A stretch of 64,000 bases of DNA from Siphonobacter sp. BAB-5405 (GTDB taxonomy: Bacteria > Bacteroidota > Bacteroidia > Cytophagales > Spirosomataceae), in contig NZ_NJAG01000013.1 in the NCBI RefSeq assembly GCF_002872335.1, positions 193,232 to 257,231 on the forward strand. The letters are read 5' to 3'. The notes beneath the pieces were generated by a model. It did no database searches. It was not told where the DNA came from and saw only the letters and a list, made by a program, of their open reading frames with translations. The translations under genes and the position numbers were made by a program. Below, one piece after another: positions 1 through 8,383 of the stretch (position 1 is its first letter; every line of letters starts with the position of its first letter).

Positions 1-218
1 AGTCCGTATGGCTCTACCTTCTTTTACTTTCGTATGTTGTATCTAGAAGCTTTTACTCCGTTGGCTGAACAGCGTTCTGTATAGCTTCTCATGCCAATGA
101 ATTTCCTAATAAGTGTTAAGCTTCGCTCTAAAATGAATTAAAAACTTGAATACATATGTTATAGTATTAACAGATTGACTGTACATTGCATTAATTTAAA
201 CTAAATAAAAATAATTAC
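1..218. other. window edge, no gene seen
   Basis: AT-rich leader before azurin. I find no open frame entering from the left edge and no clear TAnnTTTG promoter box. It probably holds the azurin promoter, but I cannot place it. Confidence 0.4.
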
Positions 219-695
219 ATGAAACGATCAGGTTTGCGAGTTTTAGTAGCGGCTTTCGCTCTTACCGTTTTTGGTTTGAATTTTTCTGCCAATGAAGCCG
301 TAGCTCAGACCGGCAAAGGTGTGAAAGTGCTGACGCTGAATGGTACCGACGGCATGCAATTTGACAAGAAAGAATTTAAAGTGAAAGCGGGCCAAAAGGT
401 GAAGCTGACGCTTAAACATACCGGCAAATTTGCCAAACAAGCCATGGGCCACAACTTTGTATTGTTGAAACCGGGTACGGATTTGCAAGCCTTTGCTTCC
501 AAAGCCAACATGGCTGCCAGTACGGAATACATTCCTAAATCAGAAGCCGCGAGCATCGTAGCTCACACCAAACTGCTGGGTGGCGGCGAAAGCGATACCA
601 TTGAATTTACCGCTCCCAAGAAAGGTACCTATCCCTTTATCTGTAGCTTCCCTGGCCACTACAGCATGATGAAAGGTAATTTCATTGTTGAGTAA
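219..695 (+). CDS. azurin, periplasmic blue copper protein
   Basis: Small type-1 copper electron carrier of the periplasm, passing electrons between c-type cytochromes and other redox partners. A Sec signal peptide covers residues 1-30 (cleavage after EAVAQ), leaving a mature chain of about 128 residues, the usual azurin length. The copper site is complete: His78 in MGHNF, Cys142, His147 and Met151 in the motif CSFPGHYSMM, with the C-x4-H-x3-M spacing of azurins. Monocistronic, ending in a hairpin shared with the convergent malate dehydrogenase gene. It fits the cytochrome, Rieske and sulfite dehydrogenase genes at 12-20 kb, though a direct partnership is only inferred. Confidence 0.95.
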   Translation: MKRSGLRVLVAAFALTVFGLNFSANEAVAQTGKGVKVLTLNGTDGMQFDKKEFKVKAGQKVKLTLKHTGKFAKQAMGHNFVLLKPGTDLQAFASKANMAASTEYIPKSEAASIVAHTKLLGGGESDTIEFTAPKKGTYPFICSFPGHYSMMKGNFIVE

Positions 696-728
696 GGTTC
701 CAGCGTTTTATTGCCAGAGTTAAGTAAA

Positions 729-762
729 AAGAGCCGGTTTTCAGCGATGAAAACCGGCTCTT
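729..762. terminator. bidirectional intrinsic terminator
   Basis: Perfect 14-bp stem (729-742 with 749-762) and a 6-nt loop, between convergent azurin and mdh. A U-tract follows in the minus direction; the plus side is U/C-rich. Confidence 0.85.
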
Positions 763-783
763 CTCTTTACTACTTCTTTGTTC

Positions 784-1713
784 TTATAAACTTGCCAGTA
801 CGCTATTCATCGACCGTACGGCCTCAGCTGACTTGTTGAAAGCAGCCTGCTCGGTTTCGTTCAAATTAAAATCGACAATCTTTTCCCATCCATTTTTACC
901 AATCACTACGGGTACTCCCAGGCAAATATCGGATTGTCCGTATTCCCCTTCCAGATATACGCAGCAGGGGAAAATACGCTTCTGGTCACGTACGATACTT
1001 TCCACGAGCAGGGCTCCGGAGGCACCGGGAGCGTACCAGGCGGAAGTTCCGATCAGGTTCGTCAGGGTTGCTCCACCCACCATCGTATCGGCGGCTACTT
1101 TCTGTAAGGCTTCCGCACTGAGGTACTCACTGACGGGTGTACCCGAATACGTAGCCAGTCGCGTCAGGGGAATCATGGTGGTATCCCCGTGGCCCCCGAT
1201 TACGGTTGCCTGCAAGTCAGAAGGGGGTACGTTCATCGCCAGTGACAGGTACGTTTTGAAACGGGCTGAATCCAGAATACCACCCATGCCGATGATCCGG
1301 TGTTTAGGTAAACCCGAAGCCTGCAGGGCCAGGTAAGTCATGGTATCCATGGGGTTGGAAATAACCACGACAATGGCATCGGGCGAATGCTCTAGAATAT
1401 GGGTAGTTACCGTTTTTACAATGCCTGCATTAATACCGATCAGTTCCTCACGCGTCATACCGGGTTTTCGGGGGATACCCGAGGTAATCACCACTACATC
1501 CGAGCCCGCCGTTTTGGTATAATCGTTGGTAGATCCGATGATTTTAGAATCGAATTCCAGCAAGGTTGCCGTCTGAAAAATGTCCAGCGATTTTCCTTCG
1601 GCCAGTCCCTCCTTAATGTCCAGCAAGACCACTTCCTGGGCTAATTCCCTGCGAACGATGTTATCGGCACAAGTGGCTCCTACGGCCCCGGCTCCTACAA
1701 CGGTGATTTTCAT
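784..1713 (-). CDS. mdh: malate dehydrogenase (LDH-like)
   Basis: NAD-dependent malate to oxaloacetate step of the TCA cycle, cytosolic. The N-terminal Rossmann motif GAGAVGATCA is followed by the substrate-binding arginine region (GMTREEL), the ISNPMDTMTY segment and the catalytic-histidine motif IGGHGDTTMIP, as in the 309-312 residue LDH-like bacterial malate dehydrogenases. The ATG giving MKITVV is preferred (309 aa); an in-frame ATG two codons upstream is possible. Monocistronic; it converges on azurin and is followed by the shared terminator. LDH-like enzymes can be confused with lactate dehydrogenase, but the length and loop sequence favour malate. Confidence 0.93.
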   Translation of the reverse strand: MKITVVGAGAVGATCADNIVRRELAQEVVLLDIKEGLAEGKSLDIFQTATLLEFDSKIIGSTNDYTKTAGSDVVVITSGIPRKPGMTREELIGINAGIVKTVTTHILEHSPDAIVVVISNPMDTMTYLALQASGLPKHRIIGMGGILDSARFKTYLSLAMNVPPSDLQATVIGGHGDTTMIPLTRLATYSGTPVSEYLSAEALQKVAADTMVGGATLTNLIGTSAWYAPGASGALLVESIVRDQKRIFPCCVYLEGEYGQSDICLGVPVVIGKNGWEKIVDFNLNETEQAAFNKSAEAVRSMNSVLASL

Positions 1714-1820
1714 GAACATGAACGGTTTAATAGGTGAAATGAAGGACTTCTTACCCTAAAAGTAGGGATTCGCATTTATTAAATACTATCTTTTCACAAA
1801 AAAATAATAAAATTTTCCTT

Positions 1821-1934
1821 TCACGAGAAAAAGATGAAAAGCAGGATCAATACCAGAATAAAGGCCAGATACATCATTCCATCTACGCCGATGTATCGTC
1901 GGTAACTATACAAAGATTGCCAGAACTGTTGCAT
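1821..1934 (-). CDS. 37-residue single-pass membrane peptide
   Basis: Small frame from an ATG at 1934 to a TGA at 1821. The first 20 residues are aromatic and basic (MQQFWQSLYSYRRYIG), followed by a hydrophobic helix (MMYLAFILVLILLFIFF) that ends one residue before the stop. The N-terminal basic residues and C-terminal helix suggest a tail-anchored inner-membrane peptide with the N-terminus in the cytosol. It sits between mdh and the divergent MaoC gene, 107 nt upstream of mdh on the same strand, so the two could be co-transcribed. Function unknown. The membrane-like composition argues for a real gene, but I have no homologue to cite. Confidence 0.6.
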   Translation of the reverse strand: MQQFWQSLYSYRRYIGVDGMMYLAFILVLILLFIFFS

Positions 1935-2041
1935 GTTTGTTGGGGTCTATTCAAGGGCAATGTTACGGAATCCCCAACACTTTGTTCGTGCCTAAGTGGA
2001 CAAAATCAATTCTTAAAGTCCGAAGCGATTTAAAAGAGGCC

Positions 2042-2049
2042 TTACTTTG
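2042..2049 (+). promoter_or_regulatory. possible -7 element of the MaoC gene
   Basis: TTACTTTG is one mismatch from TAnnTTTG and lies about 40 nt before the ATG at 2086. No TTTG is found at the proper -33 distance, so this is weak. It overlaps an in-frame TTG at 2047, which argues against that TTG as the start. Confidence 0.3.
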
Positions 2050-2085
2050 CGAAAGATTTCAGGACAAACGTTCAAACTTATTCTT

Positions 2086-2487
2086 ATGACTCAGGGCGAA
2101 ACTTACGCTTACCCGTTTCAATTTACGCAAGATGACGTCGTGGCTTTTGCCCAGGTTTCCGGTGATGATAACCCGCTTCACCTCGACGCTGACTTTGCGG
2201 CCAGCACACCGTTCAAGCGACCCATCATTCACGGCATTCTCGGAGCCAGTGTATTCTCCAATGTAATCGGAACCAAGTTTCCGGGAGCGGGCAGTATTTA
2301 CGTGAAGCAATCGCTCGATTTTCTTCGTCCGATGTTTGTTGATACCGCTTACGAAGCCCGATTCGAAATTCTAAGCATCAACGTGGATAAACATACGGCG
2401 GAGATTTCTACGGAAATTATTGATGTTCAGACGAAGAAGGTAACGACTAAAGGCGTGGCCGTCGTCATGAACCGCGAGCATTTTTAA
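2086..2487 (+). CDS. MaoC-family (R)-specific enoyl-CoA hydratase
   Basis: Hot-dog-fold protein of 133 residues that hydrates 2-enoyl-CoA to (R)-3-hydroxyacyl-CoA, or handles an acyl-ACP equivalent. The hydratase-2 signature is present: Asp in SGDDNPLHLD, followed by the histidine in PIIHGILGAS, about 25 residues apart as in PhaJ/MaoC proteins. The ATG at 2086 is chosen; a TTG at 2047 would add 13 residues but lies within the promoter-like box. Single gene, convergent with the histone-like gene. Without pha or fatty-acid genes nearby the physiological substrate cannot be set. Confidence 0.85.
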   Translation: MTQGETYAYPFQFTQDDVVAFAQVSGDDNPLHLDADFAASTPFKRPIIHGILGASVFSNVIGTKFPGAGSIYVKQSLDFLRPMFVDTAYEARFEILSINVDKHTAEISTEIIDVQTKKVTTKGVAVVMNREHF

Positions 2488-2496
2488 GCAACAAAA

Positions 2497-2524
2497 AACC
2501 CCCGACTGCTTACAATCGGGGGTT
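2497..2524. terminator. terminator between MaoC and histone-like genes
   Basis: Perfect 9-bp stem (2497-2505 with 2516-2524) with a 10-nt loop. A run of A at 2493-2498 gives a good U-tract for minus-strand transcripts; the plus side has a weaker T-rich tail. Confidence 0.8.
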
Positions 2525-2546
2525 GAATGTTTTGAGAGGCGTAGTA

Positions 2547-2729
2547 TTAGTCCTCTTTTTCATTTTTCTTGTTCTGTACTTCAGACCGAATGTCTTGAGC
2601 CAGTACTTTCAAGTCCTGCATTCCTTTACGCACCCGCGTACCAGCAGCCTGATTTTGTTTATCGTAGAATTTTTCGAAGTCACCTTCCAGTGACATAACT
2701 AAATCTTTGAGTTCTGAAAATCTGCTCAT
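2547..2729 (-). CDS. histone H1-like protein (Hc1 family)
   Basis: Sixty-residue basic, helical protein (SRFSELKDLVMSLEGDFEKFYDK at the N-terminus, lysine-rich C-terminus) matching the small Hc1-like proteins annotated as histone H1 across Bacteroidota. The family is presumed to bind DNA as a nucleoid protein, but in this phylum the role is inferred from chlamydial Hc1 rather than shown. Monocistronic, with a strong terminator just downstream. Full length for the family. Confidence 0.85.
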   Translation of the reverse strand: MSRFSELKDLVMSLEGDFEKFYDKQNQAAGTRVRKGMQDLKVLAQDIRSEVQNKKNEKED

Positions 2730-2888
2730 GTGAGTCTGGTGTTTTAATGTATAACAAACGATTGAAAGTACGCAAATGTGCGTTTCTGGCGAAATTTAGG
2801 CATTTACGCTTTCCCTGCAAGTGTTAGTAGCTCAAAAATGTGAAAGTTCTTGGAAAAATTATACAATTTATTTCCCAGAGCAGAAAAA

Positions 2889-2928
2889 TACCCCATTTTA
2901 TCCAGTATTAACTGAAAAAAATGGGGTA
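2889..2928 (-). terminator. terminator of the SPT-like gene
   Basis: Perfect 11-bp stem (2889-2899 with 2918-2928), followed on the minus strand by a T-rich tract, 20 nt past the stop at 2948. Confidence 0.8.
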
Positions 2929-2947
2929 AAATCAGTGTTTAAGAGCC

Positions 2948-4222
2948 TTAAACGGCACTTTTTACCACTTGAGCAAAACCTTTATCGGCGTAAGTACCAG
3001 ACGTCAGTCGCTCCTGAATAATATCGAACGCATCCAGTGTACGTTCAACGTCTTCAAGCGTATGCACGGCCGTCGGAATGATCCGTAACATGATTACACC
3101 TTTCGGAACAACGGGATAAACAACAATCGAACAGAAGATTCCCAGATTTTCGCGTAAGTCCACAACAAGTTGCGTCACGACGGAATTGGCGTGTTCACCG
3201 TGCAGGAATACCGGCGTAACGGGTGACTGCGTAGTACCAATATCAAAACCCCGGCTACGTAAACCGTTTTGTACGGCATTTACGATGTTCCAGAGATTCT
3301 GACGCAATTCCGGACGCGTACGCAGCAATTCCAGACGCTTCATCGCTCCGATAACCAGCGGCATCGGTAGTGATTTAGCGTACGTTTGCGAACGCAGGTT
3401 ATACCGCAGGTACTGAATGACCGCTTTAGGGCCGGCGATGAATCCGCCGATGCTTGCCATCGATTTGGCAAACGTCGAGAAGTGCAAATCAACACCATCC
3501 TGTACACCCAGGTGCTCGGCTACGCCAGAACCCGTGGCTCCCATTGTACCAAAACCGTGGGCATCATCCACGAGCAGACGGAAATTGTATTTTTGCTTGA
3601 GAGCTACGATTTCATCCAGTTTTCCGATGTTTCCGGACATACCGAAAACGCCTTCGGTAATTACCAGCACTCCACCGCCCTGTTCGTCGGCCAGCTTGGT
3701 AGCCCGCTGAAGATTTTTCTCCAGCGATTCCATATCGTTGTGCTTGAAGGTAAAGTACTTACCCATTTTCGCCTTATGCAGGCGTATACCGTCGATCAAA
3801 CAGGCGTGACTTTCGGCATCGTATACAATCACATCTTTATAATCGACGATGGCTTCAATGGTGGACATGACCCCCTGATAGCCGAAATTCAACAGGAATG
3901 CATCTTCTTTCTGAACAAACTCAGCCAGCTGACGTTCCAGCTCCTCGTGGTAAGGCGTTTGGCCGGACATCATCCGGGCTCCCATCGGAGCTGCCATACC
4001 CCACTGGGCAGCAGCTTCGGCGTCGGTCTGTCGTACCTCGGGGTGGTTAGCCAATCCCAGGTAATTGTTAAGGCTCCAGTTCAGCATTTCCTTGCCCTGG
4101 AACTTCATGTGCGGACCAATTTCACCTTCGAGATAAGGGAAAGCAAAATAGCCATGGACTTTATCAGAGTACTGTCCAAGAGGGCCTAGATTCGCCAGAC
4201 GACGTTCAAAAATATCTGCCAC
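2948..4222 (-). CDS. PLP-dependent acyl-CoA transferase (serine palmitoyltransferase / cysteate acyltransferase-like)
   Basis: Alpha-oxoamine synthase (KBL, fold-type I) of 424 residues. It contains the glycine-rich cofactor region (NFGYQGVMSTI), DDAHGFGTMG with the PLP-binding Asp/His, and Lys in STFAKSMASIGGF as the Schiff-base lysine. The sequence resembles the Bacteroidota serine palmitoyltransferases that start sphingolipid synthesis, and the close cysteate acyltransferases that start capnine/sulfonolipid synthesis; sequence alone does not let me tell serine from cysteate use. 8-amino-7-oxononanoate synthase is less likely because no bio genes are nearby. Monocistronic, divergent from the next gene. 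Confidence 0.8.
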   Translation of the reverse strand: MADIFERRLANLGPLGQYSDKVHGYFAFPYLEGEIGPHMKFQGKEMLNWSLNNYLGLANHPEVRQTDAEAAAQWGMAAPMGARMMSGQTPYHEELERQLAEFVQKEDAFLLNFGYQGVMSTIEAIVDYKDVIVYDAESHACLIDGIRLHKAKMGKYFTFKHNDMESLEKNLQRATKLADEQGGGVLVITEGVFGMSGNIGKLDEIVALKQKYNFRLLVDDAHGFGTMGATGSGVAEHLGVQDGVDLHFSTFAKSMASIGGFIAGPKAVIQYLRYNLRSQTYAKSLPMPLVIGAMKRLELLRTRPELRQNLWNIVNAVQNGLRSRGFDIGTTQSPVTPVFLHGEHANSVVTQLVVDLRENLGIFCSIVVYPVVPKGVIMLRIIPTAVHTLEDVERTLDAFDIIQERLTSGTYADKGFAQVVKSAV

Positions 4223-4661
4223 GTTCAGTCAATTTTTATTGTTTATACTTGACCAAAATTAATTTTTTATGGTTGGATTTTATCCTGAAAACAGGCTAGC
4301 TTAAACCAGTAATTCCTTCAAAATTAATTTCGGTTCTTTCACGATTTCTACGGCCGCGAAAATAGGATTTTTCTACGAAACTACCAAGGAATGTACGGCA
4401 CCATTTTGAAGCATTGGAAGGGGTCTGCCTTTTTTGCGACACAAAGGGTCTATTTTTCTACGTATCCGTTAAAATTCTGGCTCTTATACTTATAAGCTGT
4501 AAAACAGTTACCTGCTCCCTATGGTTTTAGTGAATACAAAAAATCCCGTGATTTTTTCTGCGGATGAGTGGTCTCTCCTAGCTTTAGGTGTGTCGAAAGG
4601 CTTTTACAGCATGAATGAGTGCTGTAAAAATTTCCGCTTATTTTCTAGCTACCTGATTTTC
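4223..4661. other. divergent intergenic region with inverted repeat
   Basis: A 439-nt AT-rich spacer. It holds a TAATTTTG (-7-like) box for the SPT-like gene on the minus strand at 4254-4261 and the inverted repeat listed separately. An open frame extends the downstream gene back to 4521, but it runs through the inverted repeat and has no protein-like character, so I treat this stretch as noncoding. Confidence 0.5.
4602..4629. repeat. 10-bp inverted repeat, operator or hairpin
   Basis: TTTTACAGCA at 4602-4611 is perfectly mirrored at 4620-4629 with an 8-nt spacer, ending 32 nt before the preferred start of the next gene. A half-copy (GCTGTAAAAC) lies near 4496-4505. Placement suits an operator or a leader hairpin. 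Confidence 0.5.
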
Positions 4662-5195
4662 ATGGCTCTGCTCCGTAAACTCGAACGTGTTATTTTTTTT
4701 CTCTTACTAATCGGCGTGGGTGTTCTGGGCTGGCGAGTGCTTCAAACCTACCCCCGCTCCTCCCGTGACCAGGGGTATCTGAAAACGTTCGGTACGGATC
4801 TGAATGCTCAGCGAGCCAATCGGGGGATGCAGCTTTTACTCGATACCGACCAAACGCGACTGACCACCGACTCGGCCGGAACTACCCGTATTAGCTGGAT
4901 TCCGGCCCGCGTTGAGTCTCCGAATCGTCCCCATTTCTGGAAGAAAGAAGTACGGGTTCGTCAACAGAAACTTCAGCAGGAAACCGACTCGTATACGTAT
5001 CCAACCCCGAAGGGTAACCAGGTACTGCATTTTGATTTTTTCCCGGATAGCCTGCCCGATCGTCAGTTCCGTACCCGTCTGGAAGTAGTGGGTTTACCGA
5101 CCATTGGTTCGTTTGAAATTCCATCGTCCCGTTCCGCCCGTACCTTTCGGGATAGTCTGTTACAGGAATGGAAAATCCGACCGAACCGTCAGTAA
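4662..5195 (+). CDS. membrane-anchored protein of unknown function
   Basis: I do not recognise this family. From the ATG at 4662 it is 177 residues: a short basic N-terminus (MALLRKLER), one hydrophobic segment (VIFFLLLIGVGVLGW, about residues 9-27) acting as an uncleaved anchor, then a soluble domain of about 150 residues rich in Arg, Thr and Pro that should lie in the periplasm. The C-terminal part looks beta-rich (GNQVLHFDFFPD, RFRTRLEVVGLP). It is followed 60 nt later by the apionate-lactonase-like gene on the same strand, so co-transcription is plausible. Confidence 0.6.
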   Translation: MALLRKLERVIFFLLLIGVGVLGWRVLQTYPRSSRDQGYLKTFGTDLNAQRANRGMQLLLDTDQTRLTTDSAGTTRISWIPARVESPNRPHFWKKEVRVRQQKLQQETDSYTYPTPKGNQVLHFDFFPDSLPDRQFRTRLEVVGLPTIGSFEIPSSRSARTFRDSLLQEWKIRPNRQ

Positions 5196-5255
5196 ACCCT
5201 TCCGCTTAGGCATTCTTTTTTATTCATTCCCGCTAGATTTAAACTGAAATTACTG

Positions 5256-6884
5256 ATGTTATTACGTGCCGGAAACCTAACGCTACTGTACCATGGAGGC
5301 TCTTTACGCTATTTTACGATAGAGGGCCAGGAAGTACTTCGTCGAATTTACGTTGCCATCCGGGATGGTAACTGGGGTACGGCCGACATTCAGATTCAGG
5401 AAGAACGCATCGAACCTTCAGAAGATACCTTTGAAATTCAGTACCGCTGGAGCACCGAAACGCCCCGCATGGAAGGCCACGTTCATATTCAGGGGAACAT
5501 GGATGGCTCCGTGACCTTCGACTGGGAGGGAACGGCTCTGGAAAGTTTTTCCAAAAACCGGGTAGGCCTTTGTATCCTGCACCCGGTAGAGGGTTTTCGG
5601 GGTAAACCCGTTCGCATCATTCATCCGAACGGTGAGGATACGTCCGCCGAATTTCCGGATCTTATTATGCCGCATCAACCCTTTCTGACGATTGCGGCTA
5701 TGGAATGGGACGTTACCTCTAAACTAAAAGCCCAGATTGAGCTGGAAGGCGATATATTTGAAACGGAAGACCAGCGTAATTACTCGGATACTTCCTATAA
5801 AACGTATGCTACGCCGCAGAGTTTGCCCAAACCCGTCGAAGTAGAGGCGGGTGAAACGTTTCATCAGCGAGCTACACTAACCTTTACGGGCGAATGGCCA
5901 CCTTTCATTACGCCCGATACCAGCGTTCGGATTGATATGGCTGGCGACCCACAGTCCATCCCCGCCTGGGGACTCACCTGGCCGGAGCTGGATCGTTCGG
6001 TCAGCACGAAAGAAATTGAACTACTTCGGAAGCTTACCCCTGCTCATATCTTGCTCCGTCTGGATTTGCGGAAGCCCGATTGGGAGCAGGATTTTCAGGC
6101 TACGTTCGAGCAGATTGAAAAAGTAGGCGTTCCGGTACAGTTAGCCGTATTGATTGACGAGCAATACGTACCGAGTCTGAGGTTGTTTAAATCCAAGCCA
6201 TTGATTAAGGAAGTCATTCTGCTTAACGAAAACGGACTCACAACCTCGGAATTACTCGACCGGGCTTTGCCCCTACTCGAATCCCGTTGGCCGGCTTTAC
6301 AAATTGGTGGCGGTACTAACGGCTTTTTTGTCAATTTCAATCGCCATCCCTTCGAGTACAGCCGGGTAGATTTTGTCAGCTATTCCGTTACTCCACAAGT
6401 ACATACATTCGATGAAGTTTCCATCATTGAAAATCTGGCGGGTCAGGCGGATACCGTTCGTACAGCCGCCGCACGCTCGGGCAAACCCGTGTACGTGTCG
6501 CCCGTGCTGCTCGCTCCTGATCCGGACGAACGCCTGCATACAAATTTTGCCGCCAGCTGGACGGTAGGAAGTTTCAAACACCTGGCCGAAGCCGGGGCTG
6601 CCTCGGTTACGTATTACGAAGCGTTTGGCCCCAACGGTATCATTGTCGATGACCAGCCTACGCCACTGTACCAATGGTTTGCTTTTCTGAGTGAGTTTAA
6701 ACCCGAACGTGTCATTCCCAGTCGGGTTTCGCAACCCCTGCGGTGCAGTAGCCTGATTCTGGAAAAGGGCAACAAGTGGAAAACTACCCTGCTGGCCAAT
6801 CATACGACCGAAGAGCTACAGATACGCCTGCCCGGTGCCGCTACGATTACGCTTGGGCCGTATGAGTGGCGGGCGGTATTTTAG
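5256..6884 (+). CDS. apnL: D-apionate lactonase-like protein
   Basis: Resembles ApnL, the lactonase that opens D-apionolactone to D-apionate in use of the plant sugar apiose. The N-terminus (MLLRAGNLTLLYHGGSLRY, then VLRRIYVAIRDGNWGT) and the central blocks (LHPVEGFRGKPV, MEDQRNYSDTSYKTY-like, GGGTNGFFVNFNR, AEAGAASVTYYE) follow that family along 542 residues, with an N-terminal beta domain and a TIM-barrel-like second half. No signal peptide. I see no apionate oxidoreductase, kinase or transketolase genes nearby, so it stands alone. Identification is by remembered family pattern; a generic glycoside-hydrolase-fold protein is the alternative. Confidence 0.65.
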   Translation: MLLRAGNLTLLYHGGSLRYFTIEGQEVLRRIYVAIRDGNWGTADIQIQEERIEPSEDTFEIQYRWSTETPRMEGHVHIQGNMDGSVTFDWEGTALESFSKNRVGLCILHPVEGFRGKPVRIIHPNGEDTSAEFPDLIMPHQPFLTIAAMEWDVTSKLKAQIELEGDIFETEDQRNYSDTSYKTYATPQSLPKPVEVEAGETFHQRATLTFTGEWPPFITPDTSVRIDMAGDPQSIPAWGLTWPELDRSVSTKEIELLRKLTPAHILLRLDLRKPDWEQDFQATFEQIEKVGVPVQLAVLIDEQYVPSLRLFKSKPLIKEVILLNENGLTTSELLDRALPLLESRWPALQIGGGTNGFFVNFNRHPFEYSRVDFVSYSVTPQVHTFDEVSIIENLAGQADTVRTAAARSGKPVYVSPVLLAPDPDERLHTNFAASWTVGSFKHLAEAGAASVTYYEAFGPNGIIVDDQPTPLYQWFAFLSEFKPERVIPSRVSQPLRCSSLILEKGNKWKTTLLANHTTEELQIRLPGAATITLGPYEWRAVF

Positions 6885-6911
6885 TTTTCAGTTTGCGGTT
6901 TTCAGTTTTTT
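6884..6911 (+). repeat. GTTTNNN heptad array, four units
   Basis: Units GTTTTCA, GTTTGCG, GTTTTCA, GTTTTTT. The first G is the G of the TAG stop of the preceding gene. Same heptad family as at 18382, 24954, 46775 and 50821. Confidence 0.75.
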
Positions 6912-6947
6912 GTACGAAAATCTGTTTGGTTAGTGATTTGATCCTTA

Positions 6948-7007
6948 GTGATATGAAAACAGGGAAGCCCGCGTTTGTGAACGCGGGCTTCCCTGTTTTC
7001 ATATCAC
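6948..7007. repeat. 28-bp perfect inverted repeat with 4-nt loop
   Basis: Arms 6948-6975 and 6980-7007 are perfect complements around the loop TGTG. The right arm ends 2 nt before the stop codon of the minus-strand peptidase gene, between two convergent genes. It has no U-tract on either side, so it is not a classical terminator, though a stem this strong could still stop or protect both transcripts. Confidence 0.9.
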
Positions 7008-7009
7008 GT

Positions 7010-8374
7010 TTAATAGCCGGGGGTTTCGATTTGTTTCTCGGAAACCTCGCCGTACTTTTTGGCAGCTTCGCGGTACTCGGCGGTTTTGCCAATCAGCACC
7101 AGTTGAAAATGATCTTTCGGGAAATAGGTCTGAATGATTCGTTTCACGGAATCTACATTCAGAGCATCGACTTTCGCCTGAAAATCATTGATATAGCTAT
7201 CGTTCAAACCATACGTAAACATCGTAGTCAGCAAACTGGCCAGTTGGGCCGGCGTTTCAAAACGCGGCGGGAATTGACCTTTGACGTAGTTTTTCGCCGA
7301 AGCCAGTAACTTTTCGTCGATCCCCTTCGTATACAAACGACCGATGACTTCCAGGGCCAGATCGATGGCAGGAATCGTAGTTTTAGTCGGCGTAAATGTG
7401 CGAATGACAAACGTACCACCGGCTTTTTTCATGTCGAAACTACTGCGAACGCCGTACGTGTAGCCGTGATTTACCCGCAGTTCGTCCACCAGCCAGGACG
7501 TAAAACGGGCTCCCAGTACTGTATTCACTACTTCAATACCTACGTAATCGGGATTGTTCATGGGCACGCCCTTCTGCCCGATTATGATCTGCGTTTCGGT
7601 CGCATTTTCCTTATTGACAAGCAGGACGCGGGATTGATTGGGCACGGCTTTCAGGGCTGGAGGTTGTGTGGCAGCCGTTCCTTTTTTCCAGTCTTTAAAT
7701 AGCGTCGTCAGCTTTGCTTTCATCGCCGCCGTATTAAAATCACCCACGACCGACACGACCGTACCATTGGGCTGATAGTGCGTTCGATAAAAGTTTTTCA
7801 CCTGATCGAGCGTAATCCCGCCAATACTCTCGGGCGTTCCATCAGCGGGTGAGCCATAGGGCTGGTTTCCGTAGTAGAAATGATTGAAATACTCACCCAG
7901 TACAGCCGAAGGGCGTTGCTTGGCCTGCTTTAATTCAACCAGTAAACGGCTTTTCCGCTTTTCAAACTCGCTGGCATCAAACGCTGGATTAACCAGTACT
8001 TCCTTAATCATGGGCCATACCGTTTCCTGATCTTTCACCGCAAAGGAAGACGTCAGCAAGGCCGTTTCCAGCGTAGCGTAGGTACTGAGCTGAGCCCCCA
8101 GAAAGTCCAGCTTTTCATCCAGCAGGGCTTTGGGGAAAGACTTGGTGCCAAACTTCAGCGACTCAGCCGTTAGGTTCGCCAGCCCATACTGGGCACCATC
8201 GTAAACCGCTCCCGCCGGCAGACCTACCGACACGGCCAATACCGGAACCTCGTGTTGTTCCATCAGCAGCAGCGTCAGACCGTTGGGTAGTACCAGTTTT
8301 TCGTAACGGGGGAGTTTAAAATTCTGACTGAATCCCGGAAGAGCCAGTAGTAAAAAAAATAAGATCTTTTTCAT
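7010..8374 (-). CDS. M16 family peptidase, inactive-type subunit
   Basis: Secreted inverzincin-fold protein with a signal peptide (residues 1-16, ending GFSQ). At the place where M16 enzymes have HxxEH it reads GLANLTAESLKFGT, so zinc ligands are missing. It keeps the second-half substrate-binding region (NHGYTYGVRSSF, carrying the Arg/Tyr pair). This is the usual non-catalytic partner of a two-gene M16B protease, working with the product of the gene 9 nt upstream. Periplasmic; role probably breakdown of peptides. Full length at 454 residues. Confidence 0.88.
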   Translation of the reverse strand: MKKILFFLLLALPGFSQNFKLPRYEKLVLPNGLTLLLMEQHEVPVLAVSVGLPAGAVYDGAQYGLANLTAESLKFGTKSFPKALLDEKLDFLGAQLSTYATLETALLTSSFAVKDQETVWPMIKEVLVNPAFDASEFEKRKSRLLVELKQAKQRPSAVLGEYFNHFYYGNQPYGSPADGTPESIGGITLDQVKNFYRTHYQPNGTVVSVVGDFNTAAMKAKLTTLFKDWKKGTAATQPPALKAVPNQSRVLLVNKENATETQIIIGQKGVPMNNPDYVGIEVVNTVLGARFTSWLVDELRVNHGYTYGVRSSFDMKKAGGTFVIRTFTPTKTTIPAIDLALEVIGRLYTKGIDEKLLASAKNYVKGQFPPRFETPAQLASLLTTMFTYGLNDSYINDFQAKVDALNVDSVKRIIQTYFPKDHFQLVLIGKTAEYREAAKKYGEVSEKQIETPGY

Positions 8375-8383
8375 GTCGAATGA

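Noticed and set aside
3386..4189. 267-codon open frame opposite the SPT-like gene
   Set aside because: It is antisense to a well-conserved enzyme and shows no domain or signal of its own; long shadow frames are common in this base composition.
4521..4661. 47-residue N-terminal extension of the unknown membrane protein
   Set aside because: It crosses a perfect inverted repeat and places hydrophilic sequence before the anchor helix; the ATG at 4662 is better.
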